Shown here: in pieces, positions 35,485 to 44,161 of the stretch
Layout: each line of letters opens with the position of its first letter
Position numbering within the stretch: the first letter of the stretch is position 1
NCBI GenBank assembly: GCA_951812615.1
Contig: CATOSU010000002.1
Location: 1,426,001 to 1,490,000, forward strand
DNA length: 64,000 nucleotides
Origin: an uncultured Paracoccaceae bacterium
GTDB taxonomy: Bacteria > Pseudomonadota > Alphaproteobacteria > Rhodobacterales > Rhodobacteraceae
Direction of reading: 5' to 3'
The notes under the pieces: generated by a model
The model's input: only the letters and a program-made list of their open reading frames with translations
What the model was told of the DNA's origin: nothing
Databases searched by the model: none
Translations under genes and position numbers: made by a program

Positions 35485-36204
35485 TTACCGGGCCCGTTGC
35501 GGATGCATCGCAACCCGCGCCCGGTAGACCGCACGCTTCCATTCCCTCGCCAGCTTGCCGCCGGCGGGGGATTTTTTCTGGATCGTCGACCCCCCCAGCG
35601 CATCGGTCAATTCCTGCACGCCGTTCGGCAGGATCGTGTGCACCGGCTGCCCGGTGATCCAATGCATCTGCAGGAAACTGTCGACCGGGCGGTCGATCGC
35701 TTCCGAGGCCCGCAAAAGACGCGCCGCCGCATTTCGCCCCACCACCTGCGCGACCGTCTGCAGCCCGATCCGGCGGGGCAGGAACAACCGCGCGCTGCCA
35801 CTGACTCCGACAATATCGCCGGGCACCTCGCGCGCCTTGGCCGGTAGCCGGATATAGCTCTCTGCCGACGCATGCCGCGACACCAGCCGCATCACATCCG
35901 GCCAGACCACCGGGGCGGCCTCAAAATCGTCCTCGACGATCAGCGCGAAATCATCCGCCCCCTCTGCGATCATGCTCCAGCACGCGCGATGGCTCAGAAA
36001 ACAGCCAAGCTCGCCCGGCGACACCCGAAAGGGATAGCGCGGCCGATACAGATCACCGGGCCGGATGTCGGCCCCCTCTGCCGCCAGTACATCAGCACCA
36101 CGCACGGCCTCGACAACCTGTGCCCCGGGCAGGTTTTGCAGCAACCGCGCCACGTTCGGCTGGCGACCGGATGCAGAACTCATATGAATGATCAGGCTGC
36201 GCAT
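35485..36204 (-). CDS. Family 25 glycosyltransferase (LPS-type)
   Basis: The 239-residue product matches the GT25 LPS glycosyltransferase family. It shows MRSLIIHMSSASGRQPNV at the N-terminus (the family's 'NL..s.dR' region), VSPGELGCFLSHRACW (the conserved GE-G-C-SH motif) and ALIVEDDFE (acidic nucleotide-sugar site). It probably transfers a sugar to lipopolysaccharide or another envelope glycan. It is convergent with the peroxiredoxin gene and has no glycan cluster around it. Confidence 0.87.
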   Translation of the reverse strand: MRSLIIHMSSASGRQPNVARLLQNLPGAQVVEAVRGADVLAAEGADIRPGDLYRPRYPFRVSPGELGCFLSHRACWSMIAEGADDFALIVEDDFEAAPVVWPDVMRLVSRHASAESYIRLPAKAREVPGDIVGVSGSARLFLPRRIGLQTVAQVVGRNAAARLLRASEAIDRPVDSFLQMHWITGQPVHTILPNGVQELTDALGGSTIQKKSPAGGKLAREWKRAVYRARVAMHPQRAR

Positions 36205-36244
36205 GGGCCCTTATGCGCCGCAGCCCGCGAATCCGGAAGCCTCA

Positions 36245-36751
36245 TCACGCGTCCGGCCCGCGGACCAGAGCATCAGCCATCAGGTCTTCGATGAACAGGC
36301 TCAGCAGTTGCATCCGGCCCGACACACCGGCTTTGCGGTAAACCGCTGCGTTCTGCGCCTTGACCGTGCCTTCCTTGGTCTGGCGCATCGCGGCGATTTC
36401 GGCAATCGACAGACCCTTGATCGACATCGTTGCAACGTCTCGCTCGGACGCGCTCAGCCCCCACTGATCGAACTGAGCTTCCATCAGTTCCGTGAACGCT
36501 CCGGACGCAATGCCGATCTGGCGCGTCAGCCGCACCTGCCGCTGTGCCAGGTCGCGAATGAAATACACGGTGGTGCCCAGACCCGCGACCAGCGCAAGCG
36601 CGACGAACATTTCGAACGAATGAAAATGCCGGAAGTTCGCAGCCCCTTCCAGCCCCGCCCAGTCGGCGATGGCGTCGATCACGAAAAACGCCGCGCAGGC
36701 AGCTTGCACGATCAACAGTATCCACAGCCATTTCAGCCGGTTGTCGCGCAT
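36245..36751 (-). CDS. Membrane-bound LuxR-type HTH regulator
   Basis: The 168-residue product has two N-terminal hydrophobic helices (about residues 6-30 and 42-66) followed by a C-terminal LuxR/GerE helix-turn-helix (about 95-155: LSASERDVATMSIKGLSIAE, then RQTKEGTVKAQNAAVYRKAG). Membrane-anchored one-component regulators of this shape are found in alphaproteobacteria; the target genes are not known. The start is uncertain: ATG 36751 is preferred to an in-frame TTG at 36784. It follows the PepSY gene on the same strand by about 54 bases, so a small operon is likely. Confidence 0.82.
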   Translation of the reverse strand: MRDNRLKWLWILLIVQAACAAFFVIDAIADWAGLEGAANFRHFHSFEMFVALALVAGLGTTVYFIRDLAQRQVRLTRQIGIASGAFTELMEAQFDQWGLSASERDVATMSIKGLSIAEIAAMRQTKEGTVKAQNAAVYRKAGVSGRMQLLSLFIEDLMADALVRGPDA

Positions 36752-36805
36752 CAACCCGCCTTGTGGTTTGCGCCGGGCAGGCAAGCCCGTCCGGCGCGGA
36801 ATTCA

Positions 36806-37084
36806 TCAATCGTCGTCGTCATCGTCCTCGACTTCGATTTCCAGCAGCGTGCCATCGGTCGCTGCCAGCACGAATTCAGTTTCGACGCCGTCGATCAGAA
36901 CTTCAACCTCAATCTCGCCGTCCTCGCGCTCGATGTCCTGCACGACGTACCCCTCGGCTTCCATTGCGGCGCGGATTTCGGCGTCGGTCTTGCCGATCGT
37001 GTCGCCAACCCCGTATTGCGCGGCGGCAATGGCCGGGGCGGTCAGGATCAGGCCGGTCAGGGCAAGCGGTTTCAGATAGGTCAT
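36806..37084 (-). CDS. Small exported PepSY-like protein
   Basis: The 92-residue product has a signal peptide (about 1-22, ending AIAAAQ) and a PepSY-like fold pattern (IGKTDAEIRAAMEAEGYVVQDIE, split, then EIEVEVLIDGVETEFVLAATDG), ending in a run of six aspartates after EVED. PepSY domains are periplasmic and often inhibit or sense proteases. It lies upstream of the membrane-bound LuxR-type gene, for which it might act as an envelope signal partner (inference). Confidence 0.82.
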   Translation of the reverse strand: MTYLKPLALTGLILTAPAIAAAQYGVGDTIGKTDAEIRAAMEAEGYVVQDIEREDGEIEVEVLIDGVETEFVLAATDGTLLEIEVEDDDDDD

Positions 37085-37275
37085 TTCGGATCTCCCGTAT
37101 CAGTGGATGCAGCAACCCGGCTGCGGTGATCCCGATCTGTGGACCGGATCCGGCGAATTCGATTGGATTTGGGTTTATTCCCCGCCTTTACGACCGGGGA
37201 TTATGGACAGATGACATTGCGCGACCCGGCTGTGGATGTCGCGCGAATTGCAGGAACACTTGAATTTGAAACGAA

Positions 37276-37304
37276 AAACGCCCCGCCAATCTGGCGGGGC
37301 GTTT
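37276..37304 (-). terminator. Rho-independent terminator of pnp
   Basis: A perfect 12-base-pair stem (37276-37287 with 37293-37304, AAACGCCCCGCC and its complement) with a 5-base loop lies 27 bases beyond the pnp stop. On the - strand the stem runs directly into a T-rich stretch (GTTTTTCGTTT), the expected order for a pnp terminator. Confidence 0.9.
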
Positions 37305-37330
37305 CAGAAAGCGGCAGACGCCGGGACGGT

Positions 37331-39478
37331 TCAGTCCGCGTCTTCCTTTTTCTCTTTCTTCTCCGGAGCGATCTCTTCGCCGGTTTCCTGATCGACGATC
37401 TTCATCGACAGGCGGACCTTGCCGCGGTCGTCAAAGCCCAGCAGCTTGACCTTCACGTCCTGACCTTCCTTCAGCACATCCGACGGATGGTTCAGGCGCT
37501 TGGGCAGGATCTGGCTGACATGCACCAGCCCGTCGCGCTTGCCAAAGAAGTTCACGAAGGCGCCGAAATCGACGATCTTCACGACCTTGCCGTTGTAGAT
37601 CTCGCCCACTTCCGGCTCGGCCACGATCGCGTGGATCATGTCATAGGCTTTCTGGATCGCTTCGCCGTTCGGCGACGCGATCTTGATCACGCCGTCGTCG
37701 TTGATGTCGACCTTGGCGCCGGACACTTCCACGATCTCGCGGATGACCTTGCCGCCGGACCCGATCACTTCACGGATCTTGTCGGTGGGGATGTTCATCG
37801 TCTCGATGCGCGGGGCGTGGATCGAGAAGTCACCGGCGCCGCTCAGCGCCTTGTTCATCTCGCCCAGGATGTGCATCCGGCCGTCTTTTGCCTGCGCCAG
37901 CGCCTTTTCCATGATCTCGGGCGTGATGCCGGCCACCTTGATGTCCATCTGCAGCGAGGTGATGCCGTTTTCGGTGCCCGCAACCTTGAAGTCCATGTCG
38001 CCGAGGTGGTCCTCGTCGCCCAGGATGTCCGTCAGGATCGCGTAAGAGCCGTCGTCTTCAAGGATCAGGCCCATGGCCACACCCGCAACCGCCGATTTCA
38101 GCGGCACGCCCGCGTCCATCATGCTGAGCGACCCGCCACAGACCGATGCCATCGACGACGACCCGTTCGATTCCGTGATCTCGGACACGATGCGCACGGT
38201 ATAGGGGAAGTCCGTCGGTGCCGGCAGAACCGCCTGCAGCGCGCGCCACGCCAGCTTGCCGTGGCCGATCTCACGCCGTCCCGGAGGGCCGACGCGGCCC
38301 GCTTCACCGACCGAGTAGGGCGGGAAGTTATAGTGCAGCAGGAAGTTCGATTTGAAGTTCCCGTGCAGTGCGTCGATGAATTGCTCATCATCGCCCGTGC
38401 CCAGCGTGGTGACGACAAGACCCTGCGTCTCGCCGCGCGTGAACAGCGCAGAACCGTGGGTCCGCGGCAGCAGGCCGGTTTCGCAAACGATGGAACGCAC
38501 CTGATCCAGCGCGCGGCCATCGATCCGCTTGCCCTCTTTCACGACCGAACCGCGCAGAACCGTGGATTCAAGCTTTTTCAGCGCCGAACCCAGATTGGCG
38601 TCTTCCTGCTGCTCTTCGCTCAGCGCGTCGATGATCGCCTGCTTGGCTGCGGCAACCGCGGCGGTGCGCTCCTGCTTGTCGAGGATGGCATATGCGTCAC
38701 GCATCTGCGCCTCGCCGGCCGCGGTCACCGCGGCGTACAGGTCGGCATATTCCGGCGGCTGGAAGTCAAAGGGCTCTTTCGCGGCTTCTTCGGCCAGCGC
38801 GATGATCAGGTCGATGACCGGCTGGATCTGCTCATGCGCGAAGTTCACCGCGCCCAGCATTTCCGCTTCGGTCAGTTCGTAGGCTTCGGATTCCACCATC
38901 ATCACGGCGTTCTTGGTGCCCGCAACGATCAGGTCCAGACGCTGCTCGGGGTTCAGGCGCAGATCCTGCATGTCGTCCACGGTCGGGTTCAGAACGTATT
39001 CGCCGTCCTCGAAACCAACGCGGCAGCCGGCGATCGGCCCCATGAACGGGGCGCCGGAAATGGTCAGCGCGGCCGACGCGGCGATCATCGCCACGATGTC
39101 CGGATCATTGACCAGATCGTGCGACAGTACCGTGCACATCACCAGAACTTCGTTCTTGAAGCCGGGGACAAACAGCGGCCGGATCGGCCGGTCGATCAGG
39201 CGTGCCGTCAGCGTTTCCTTTTCGGTCGGCCGTGCTTCGCGCTTGAAAAAGCCGCCCGGAACCTTGCCGGCGGCATAGTATTTTTCCTGATAGTGAACCG
39301 TCAGAGGGAAGAAATCCTGCCCCGGCTTGGGTGACCTGGCAAAGGTCACGTTCGCCATGACCGAGGTTTCACCAAGGGTGGCAATGACCGAGCCATCTGC
39401 CTGACGGGCAACCTTGCCCGTTTCCAGTGTGAGCGTCTCCTCGCCCCACTGCATGCTTTTCTTCGAAATGTTGAACAT
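37331..39478 (-). CDS. pnp: Polyribonucleotide nucleotidyltransferase (PNPase)
   Basis: The 715-residue product is PNPase, the phosphorolytic 3'-to-5' exoribonuclease. It begins [21 protein letters not shown], followed by the first RNase PH-like domain ([23 protein letters not shown]). A helical domain and the second, catalytic RNase PH domain follow ([32 protein letters not shown]). A KH domain ([15 protein letters not shown]) and an S1 domain ([17 protein letters not shown]) complete the C-terminus. Start at 39478 is supported by AAGGA 6 bases upstream and by homologous N-termini. rpsO is normally the adjacent upstream gene but here lies 4.3 kb away. Confidence 0.98.
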   Translation of the reverse strand: MFNISKKSMQWGEETLTLETGKVARQADGSVIATLGETSVMANVTFARSPKPGQDFFPLTVHYQEKYYAAGKVPGGFFKREARPTEKETLTARLIDRPIRPLFVPGFKNEVLVMCTVLSHDLVNDPDIVAMIAASAALTISGAPFMGPIAGCRVGFEDGEYVLNPTVDDMQDLRLNPEQRLDLIVAGTKNAVMMVESEAYELTEAEMLGAVNFAHEQIQPVIDLIIALAEEAAKEPFDFQPPEYADLYAAVTAAGEAQMRDAYAILDKQERTAAVAAAKQAIIDALSEEQQEDANLGSALKKLESTVLRGSVVKEGKRIDGRALDQVRSIVCETGLLPRTHGSALFTRGETQGLVVTTLGTGDDEQFIDALHGNFKSNFLLHYNFPPYSVGEAGRVGPPGRREIGHGKLAWRALQAVLPAPTDFPYTVRIVSEITESNGSSSMASVCGGSLSMMDAGVPLKSAVAGVAMGLILEDDGSYAILTDILGDEDHLGDMDFKVAGTENGITSLQMDIKVAGITPEIMEKALAQAKDGRMHILGEMNKALSGAGDFSIHAPRIETMNIPTDKIREVIGSGGKVIREIVEVSGAKVDINDDGVIKIASPNGEAIQKAYDMIHAIVAEPEVGEIYNGKVVKIVDFGAFVNFFGKRDGLVHVSQILPKRLNHPSDVLKEGQDVKVKLLGFDDRGKVRLSMKIVDQETGEEIAPEKKEKKEDAD

Positions 39479-39934
39479 CTTGCGTCCTTGTAAGGGAGCA
39501 CTCCCCGGCCCTCCGGGGTCTCCCGTTTGCATGGCGGCCCCATTGCCGCCGACCCCATTTATCTTCTCACACGGGCGCCGGGGTCCGGGCGCTACGTCTC
39601 AGATGCGCGGCCCATACAGCAGTTTGCGCGTCAGGGGAAGACTGGATTGAAACCGGCGATAATCCGATCATCGCCCCTGCCTCCGGCGATGAAGTCATCC
39701 GACGTCCCGGTTCCGCGGAAATCCTCGGATGATGTCGCGTACACTGCCGCCAACACCCAATGTCAAACGGCTCAGGGCCCGGATCAGACACGGGTTTTCA
39801 CCGCGCAGCGCCCGGTCCGGGATCAGCCGCCTCCGGGCCTCCGGGATTTTTCGCGAAACCGGTCCGGTTTGGACACCGTTTTACCAATATTGCATGATCA
39901 TCAGAGAGCAGAGCGCAAACGGGGCATCCTGCAC
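39479..39934. other. 456-base intergenic region: pnp leader and upstream of SGNH gene
   Basis: No credible gene lies here. Beside pnp it should hold the pnp promoter and mRNA leader. Two small leader hairpins are visible, CCCCGG/CCGGGG (39503-39518) and GGCGGC/GCCGCC (39533-39550), of the kind PNPase can bind for autoregulation, although that is inference. No clear promoter for the + strand SGNH gene was found. Confidence 0.5.
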
Positions 39935-40645
39935 ATGGTACATCTTGGCAAAAAGAAGCTGGCGGCGCTGGTCGTACTGATTGGTATTCTCGTCGTGGGA
40001 TGCGTCACCGTCGCGCCGGATGACGCCCCGCGGGGACCGCGCATACTGGCGATGGGCGATTCCATGATGGCTTGGAACAGCGGGGCGCAATCTTCGATCC
40101 CCGAAGTCATTTCCGCCGAGTTGGGCGAAGAGGTGGTCAGCCGGGCCATTTCGGGCGCGCATATCGTCTACAACCTGCCGCTCACCGGCTCCGCCGGCCT
40201 GCGCATCCGCAACCAGTACGTCAAGGGCGACTGGGACTGGGTGGTCATGAACGGCGGCGGCAACGACCTCTGGCTCGGTTGCAACTGCAACGCCTGCGAC
40301 CGGCGCATGAACAAGATGATCTCCGAAGACGGCTCCAGCGGCGACATCCCCGACATGGTGACATCCGTGCGCAGCACCGGCGCACAGGTCGTTTATCTGG
40401 GCTACCTGCGCAGCCCCGGCGTGGGGTCCATCATCGAACATTGCCGCGATGACGGCGACGAACTGGAACGCCGGCTGGCCCGCATGGCCAAAGGCATGAA
40501 CGGCGTCCATTTCCTGCCGGTGGCCGACATGATCCCGCATGGTGACCGCAGCTTTCATTCGCTCGACATGATCCACCCGTCTTCCAAGGCGTCGAAGGAA
40601 ATTGGACGCCGCGCGGCAAAGATCATCACCACGTCCGAAGGGTGA
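39935..40645 (+). CDS. SGNH/GDSL-type hydrolase lipoprotein
   Basis: The 236-residue product has a lipoprotein signal (LVVLIGILVVGC, lipid-attached Cys at about residue 22) and an SGNH hydrolase fold. Block I is LAMGDSMMAW (nucleophile Ser), block II an ISGAH Gly, block III NGGGNDLW, and block V HSLDMIHPS with the Asp-x-x-His pair. An unusual Cys-rich loop, LGCNCNACDRR, follows block III and could bind metal or form disulfides. The substrate (an ester or acetylated sugar) is unknown. The next gene is a pectinacetylesterase-like enzyme, so both may deacetylate or de-esterify glycans. Confidence 0.85.
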   Translation: MVHLGKKKLAALVVLIGILVVGCVTVAPDDAPRGPRILAMGDSMMAWNSGAQSSIPEVISAELGEEVVSRAISGAHIVYNLPLTGSAGLRIRNQYVKGDWDWVVMNGGGNDLWLGCNCNACDRRMNKMISEDGSSGDIPDMVTSVRSTGAQVVYLGYLRSPGVGSIIEHCRDDGDELERRLARMAKGMNGVHFLPVADMIPHGDRSFHSLDMIHPSSKASKEIGRRAAKIITTSEG

Positions 40646-40715
40646 TCCGCCCCGACAGTGTGGTATCCTCGCCATGAGCCGCCCGTGCCCGGGCGGTCCG
40701 CTGGGAGGATGAGAG

Positions 40716-41843
40716 ATGAACACCGACAAAAGACAGCCCCGAAACCGGTGCAGCACATACCTTGCTGCGGCCTTTGCAGCACTGCCGGTCGCCGCCCTTG
40801 CCGAGATGCCCGGACTGTCCGAACTGGGCGCGGGCTGGAACGCGATACCCACGGACGGGCTGTGTTCCACGGGAACGCCTTACAGGTTTCACGTGCGCCC
40901 CGGCGCGGATAACAGCCGGCTGCTGATCTATTTTCAGGGCGGTGGCGCGTGCTGGTTCGGCCAGCAATGCGATCTCACCGCGCAGCCGAATACGCATTTT
41001 CCCTTTGCCGACATGCCCGAAAACGACCCGGCCATGCAGCGCGGCGTCTTTGCACTCGACAATCCCGACAATCCCTTTGCCGACTGGTCAATGGTCTTCC
41101 TGCCCTATTGTACCGGCGACGTGCATGTCGGTGCCGGTGAACGTGTTTATACCTATACCAAGGCCGACGGGGCCGAGGTGTCCGTTCCCACGCAGCATGT
41201 CGGGTATTCCAACGTGACCACGGTGCTGGACTGGGTCTATGGCAATTACACCGCCCCAGAACGCGTGCTGGTGACCGGGTCCAGCGCCGGGGCAATCGGG
41301 TCGTCGTTTCACTCAGGCTTCATCGCTGAACACTACGATGACATCCCTGTCGTCCTGATGGCGGACTCTGCCGGCGGCTACAACAGCCCGAACCTGCCGG
41401 TGACCTTCAGGTCATGGGACACGGCCTCGGTCCTGCCGGACTGGCCGGGCTATGAAGGCAAAACCAACGAAAACCTGACATTCGAAGACTTCTACATCGC
41501 CAGCGCCACCCACGCCGACAACCTGACCATTGCGCAGTTCAACACCATGAACGATCAGGTGCAGGTCAATTTCACCCTTCTCATCGGCGACCCGCCCGGC
41601 AGCTTCTCGATCCCCGAGCGCCTGCTGCACCATTATGCCGAGATCGAGGATGCGGTCGAAACCTTCCACACCTACACCGCCGGCGGCGCCGCGCACACCA
41701 TCGTCGCAACGCCGCTGTTTTACACCTACGAAGTCGAAGGCGTGCGGTTTGCGGACTGGATGGCCGGACTGGCAAACGGCGAGAACGTCGGTGACATCAG
41801 CTGTGTCGACGAGGCCGGCGGATGCACAAACGCGCCGGACTAG
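40716..41843 (+). CDS. Exported pectinacetylesterase/Notum-family hydrolase
   Basis: The 375-residue product has a signal peptide (about 1-29) and matches the pectinacetylesterase family of alpha/beta hydrolases. It shows LLIYFQGGGACWFGQQC (oxyanion region) and VLVTGSSAGAIGSSFHS with the Ser nucleophile in GSSAGA. A C-terminal AAHTIVATPLFY contains the likely catalytic His. In plants the family removes acetyl groups from pectin; bacterial substrates are mostly untested. It lies 70 bases after the SGNH lipoprotein gene, same strand. Confidence 0.87.
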   Translation: MNTDKRQPRNRCSTYLAAAFAALPVAALAEMPGLSELGAGWNAIPTDGLCSTGTPYRFHVRPGADNSRLLIYFQGGGACWFGQQCDLTAQPNTHFPFADMPENDPAMQRGVFALDNPDNPFADWSMVFLPYCTGDVHVGAGERVYTYTKADGAEVSVPTQHVGYSNVTTVLDWVYGNYTAPERVLVTGSSAGAIGSSFHSGFIAEHYDDIPVVLMADSAGGYNSPNLPVTFRSWDTASVLPDWPGYEGKTNENLTFEDFYIASATHADNLTIAQFNTMNDQVQVNFTLLIGDPPGSFSIPERLLHHYAEIEDAVETFHTYTAGGAAHTIVATPLFYTYEVEGVRFADWMAGLANGENVGDISCVDEAGGCTNAPD

Positions 41844-41922
41844 CGTTGCCTTGCATCGTGGCCCGCGGCTTTCGGGTTTTCCACGGCTGATATATGCGCA
41901 AATGTGGCCTCGGGCGTCCTGA

Positions 41923-41961
41923 CCGCACGCCCGCCCTGTTCATCCGGGGCGGGCCGTGCGG
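41923..41961. other. Strong hairpin upstream of the Na/Pi transporter gene
   Basis: A 14-base-pair stem with one bulged base forms from CCGCACGCCCGCCC (41923-41936) and GGGCGGGCCGTGCGG (41947-41961), with a 10-base loop. There is no T-tract on either side, so it is not a classical terminator. It would bury a GTG at 41956 that could otherwise be taken as the transporter start. It may end the previous transcript or lie in the leader of the next. Confidence 0.6.
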
Positions 41962-41994
41962 CGGGGCAGAGACAAAACCGATGCAGTCAGAACC

Positions 41995-43638
41995 TTGATC
42001 GACGTCGCTGAAATGACAATGGGCCTGTTCGGTGGTCTCGCGCTCTTTCTTCTGGGCATGGGATACCTGTCGGACGGGCTGAAAAACGCTGCCGGCGACC
42101 AGATGCGGCTGGTGCTGGAACGGTTCACCAAGAACCGTGTCATGGCGGCTATAACCGGCGCCGGCGTGACGGCGGTGGTCCAGTCGTCCTCGGTGACCAC
42201 CGTGCTGGTCGTTGGCTTTGTGTCTGCCGGCGTGATGACGCTGAGCCAGTCGGTCGGCGTGATCATGGGCGCTAATATCGGATCGACCATGACCGCACAG
42301 ATCGTCGCGTTCAGTGTCGAGTATTACGCACCGGCGATGATCGCGCTCGGTTTCCTGCTGAACATTGCCGCGGCCAGAGACCGGACCCGGCATTTCGGCA
42401 GCATACTTCTGGGCCTTGGGCTGGTTTTCTTCGGCATGGGGATGATGAGCGGAGCGATGACGCCCCTGCGCAGCTATCAGCCGTTTATCGACCTGATGCA
42501 GAAGCTGGCCGATCAGCCGCTTCTGGCGATCCTCGTTGCCGGGTTGTTCACGGCTCTGGTGCAATCGTCCTCGGCAACAACCGGTATCATCGTCGTGATG
42601 GCCGGACAGGGGCTGGTCTCGCTCGATGCCGGCATCGCCATGGCGCTGGGCGCCAATATCGGAACCTGCGTGACCGCGGTCCTGTCGGCGCTGGGAAAAC
42701 CGGTCGAGGCGCGCCGCGCCGCGGCCGTGCACGTGATGTTCAACGTGGCCGGTGTATTGATCTGGCTGCCGTTCATCCCGCTGCTTGCGCAGATGACCAC
42801 CCATGTTTCGCCGGACTTCCCCGACCTTCAGGGCATCGCCAGAACCGCCGCTGAAACACCGCGCCAGATTGCCAATGCAAACACGCTGTTCAACGTCATC
42901 AACACCTGTGTCTTCCTGTTCTTCACGGGCCTGATCGCGCGGCTTGCCGCCTGGGTCGTGCCGCAGAAACCGGTGACGCCCGAAGACGTGATCGTGCCGG
43001 AATACCTCAACGACGGAACGCTGGGGACGCCGTCCATCGCGCTGCATGCGGCGCGGCAGGAAACCGCCCGGCTCGGGTCGTTTGCGGTGGCCATGCTCGA
43101 TGACATCGAACGCTGTTTCGAAGCCGGTGATGCCGCCGCGCCGGGCCGGGCGCGAGCGCGCGCGCGGGATGCGGCCGCGCTTTTTCTGCTGATCGTGGGG
43201 TTCACGTCGCGGCTGGGGCAGACGGAGATGCGCGACATCGATCATGTCCGGGCACAGGGGATCGCCATTGCAGCCAGCGAACTCAACCTGCTCTGCGACC
43301 TGATGCAAGAGCGGCTGGTTCCGATCGCCGAGCGCCGAAACCCGGACGAACTCGAACCGCACCTTGCAGAACTCTACGGTCTGGTGCGCGAAGCTGTCGC
43401 CGGCGTCACCGACGCGATCGGGGATCGCGATTCTGAACTTGCGCTGAGGATCGTGGAAGCCAAGCAGGATGCCGAACGTCTGCTGGATACGCTGGCCGCA
43501 CCGGGGCGGCCGGTTGCCGCGGACCCCGAACATGCCCGTCAGGAGCTGGAAACCGCGCAGGTTCTGCGGTTGCTGCTGGTCATTGCCCGGCGCGCAGCCC
43601 GAACCCTGCTGCTGGACGAGGCGGGCAGGGTGCCCTGA
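41995..43638 (+). CDS. Na/Pi-cotransporter (NptA/PhoU-domain) family protein
   Basis: The about 547-residue product is of the Na/Pi cotransporter II-like family. It has two inverted membrane halves each with the QSSS signature (AVVQSSSVTTVLVVGF and ALVQSSSATTGIIVVM), GANIGSTMTAQ and GANIGTCVTAVL, and a C-terminal PhoU-like helical domain (about 350-547). It likely moves phosphate or a related anion with sodium. The start is uncertain: a TTG at 41995 gives the expected N-terminus IDVAEMTMGLFGGLALFL. ATG 42013 is shorter, and a GTG at 41956 lies inside a hairpin. Confidence 0.88.
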   Translation: MIDVAEMTMGLFGGLALFLLGMGYLSDGLKNAAGDQMRLVLERFTKNRVMAAITGAGVTAVVQSSSVTTVLVVGFVSAGVMTLSQSVGVIMGANIGSTMTAQIVAFSVEYYAPAMIALGFLLNIAAARDRTRHFGSILLGLGLVFFGMGMMSGAMTPLRSYQPFIDLMQKLADQPLLAILVAGLFTALVQSSSATTGIIVVMAGQGLVSLDAGIAMALGANIGTCVTAVLSALGKPVEARRAAAVHVMFNVAGVLIWLPFIPLLAQMTTHVSPDFPDLQGIARTAAETPRQIANANTLFNVINTCVFLFFTGLIARLAAWVVPQKPVTPEDVIVPEYLNDGTLGTPSIALHAARQETARLGSFAVAMLDDIERCFEAGDAAAPGRARARARDAAALFLLIVGFTSRLGQTEMRDIDHVRAQGIAIAASELNLLCDLMQERLVPIAERRNPDELEPHLAELYGLVREAVAGVTDAIGDRDSELALRIVEAKQDAERLLDTLAAPGRPVAADPEHARQELETAQVLRLLLVIARRAARTLLLDEAGRVP

Positions 43639-43668
43639 CCGAGCCCGCCGCGGCCCGGAAACGAAAAC

Positions 43669-43688
43669 GCCCGCCGGAACCGGCGGGC
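43669..43688 (-). terminator. Rho-independent terminator of rpsO
   Basis: A perfect 9-base-pair stem (GCCCGCCGG, 43669-43677, with 43680-43688) is followed on the - strand by GTTTTCGTTT. It lies 62 bases beyond the rpsO stop. It also sits 30 bases after the convergent transporter gene and may serve both directions, with the better T-tract on the - strand. Confidence 0.82.
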
Positions 43689-43750
43689 ATTTGCGATGTA
43701 CGTTTTGCCAGGACCGGGTCTTCAGGCCTGTACGTTTTGTACGAAACGCC

Positions 43751-44020
43751 TCAGCGGCGGATGCCCAGACGCTGGATCACGTCCTGATAGCGGGCTTCTT
43801 CCTTGCCCTTCAGATAGTCCAGCAGCTTGCGCCGCTGCGCCACCAGCTTCAGCAGGCCGCGGCGGCTGTGATTGTCTTTCTTGTGCGACTTGAAGTGCTC
43901 GGTCAGCGTGGTGATGCGCGACGTCAGGATCGCGATCTGCACCTCGGGCGAACCGGTGTCGCCGTCCTTGGTCCCGAACTCTTTGATAACGCGTGTTTTT
44001 TCTTCAGCAGTAATCGACAT
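43751..44020 (-). CDS. rpsO: Ribosomal protein S15
   Basis: The 89-residue product is S15, which binds the central domain of 16S rRNA. It shows the signature [14 protein letters not shown], then [30 protein letters not shown] in its conserved middle (shown as two motifs, [12 protein letters not shown] and RRKLLDYL). The ATG at 44020 has a strong AAGGAGA ribosome site. S15 mRNAs are often self-regulated through leader structure, which I did not resolve here. Confidence 0.98.
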   Translation of the reverse strand: MSITAEEKTRVIKEFGTKDGDTGSPEVQIAILTSRITTLTEHFKSHKKDNHSRRGLLKLVAQRRKLLDYLKGKEEARYQDVIQRLGIRR

Positions 44021-44161
44021 CGGGGTCTCCTTCACAGGTTAGAGGAATGGCGCAGGCCGGGATGTCGTCCAGCACAGGCCCGTGGAGTACGTACCCGGCA
44101 GAGTGATTCCACCGGGAATGCGCGCGTATAAGCGCTTTGATTGGCAATGGCAAACCCTTGC

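Noticed and set aside
37139-39334. 731-codon + strand frame opposite pnp
   Set aside because: Antisense shadow of PNPase; rich in His, Arg and Asp, as expected of the reverse frame.
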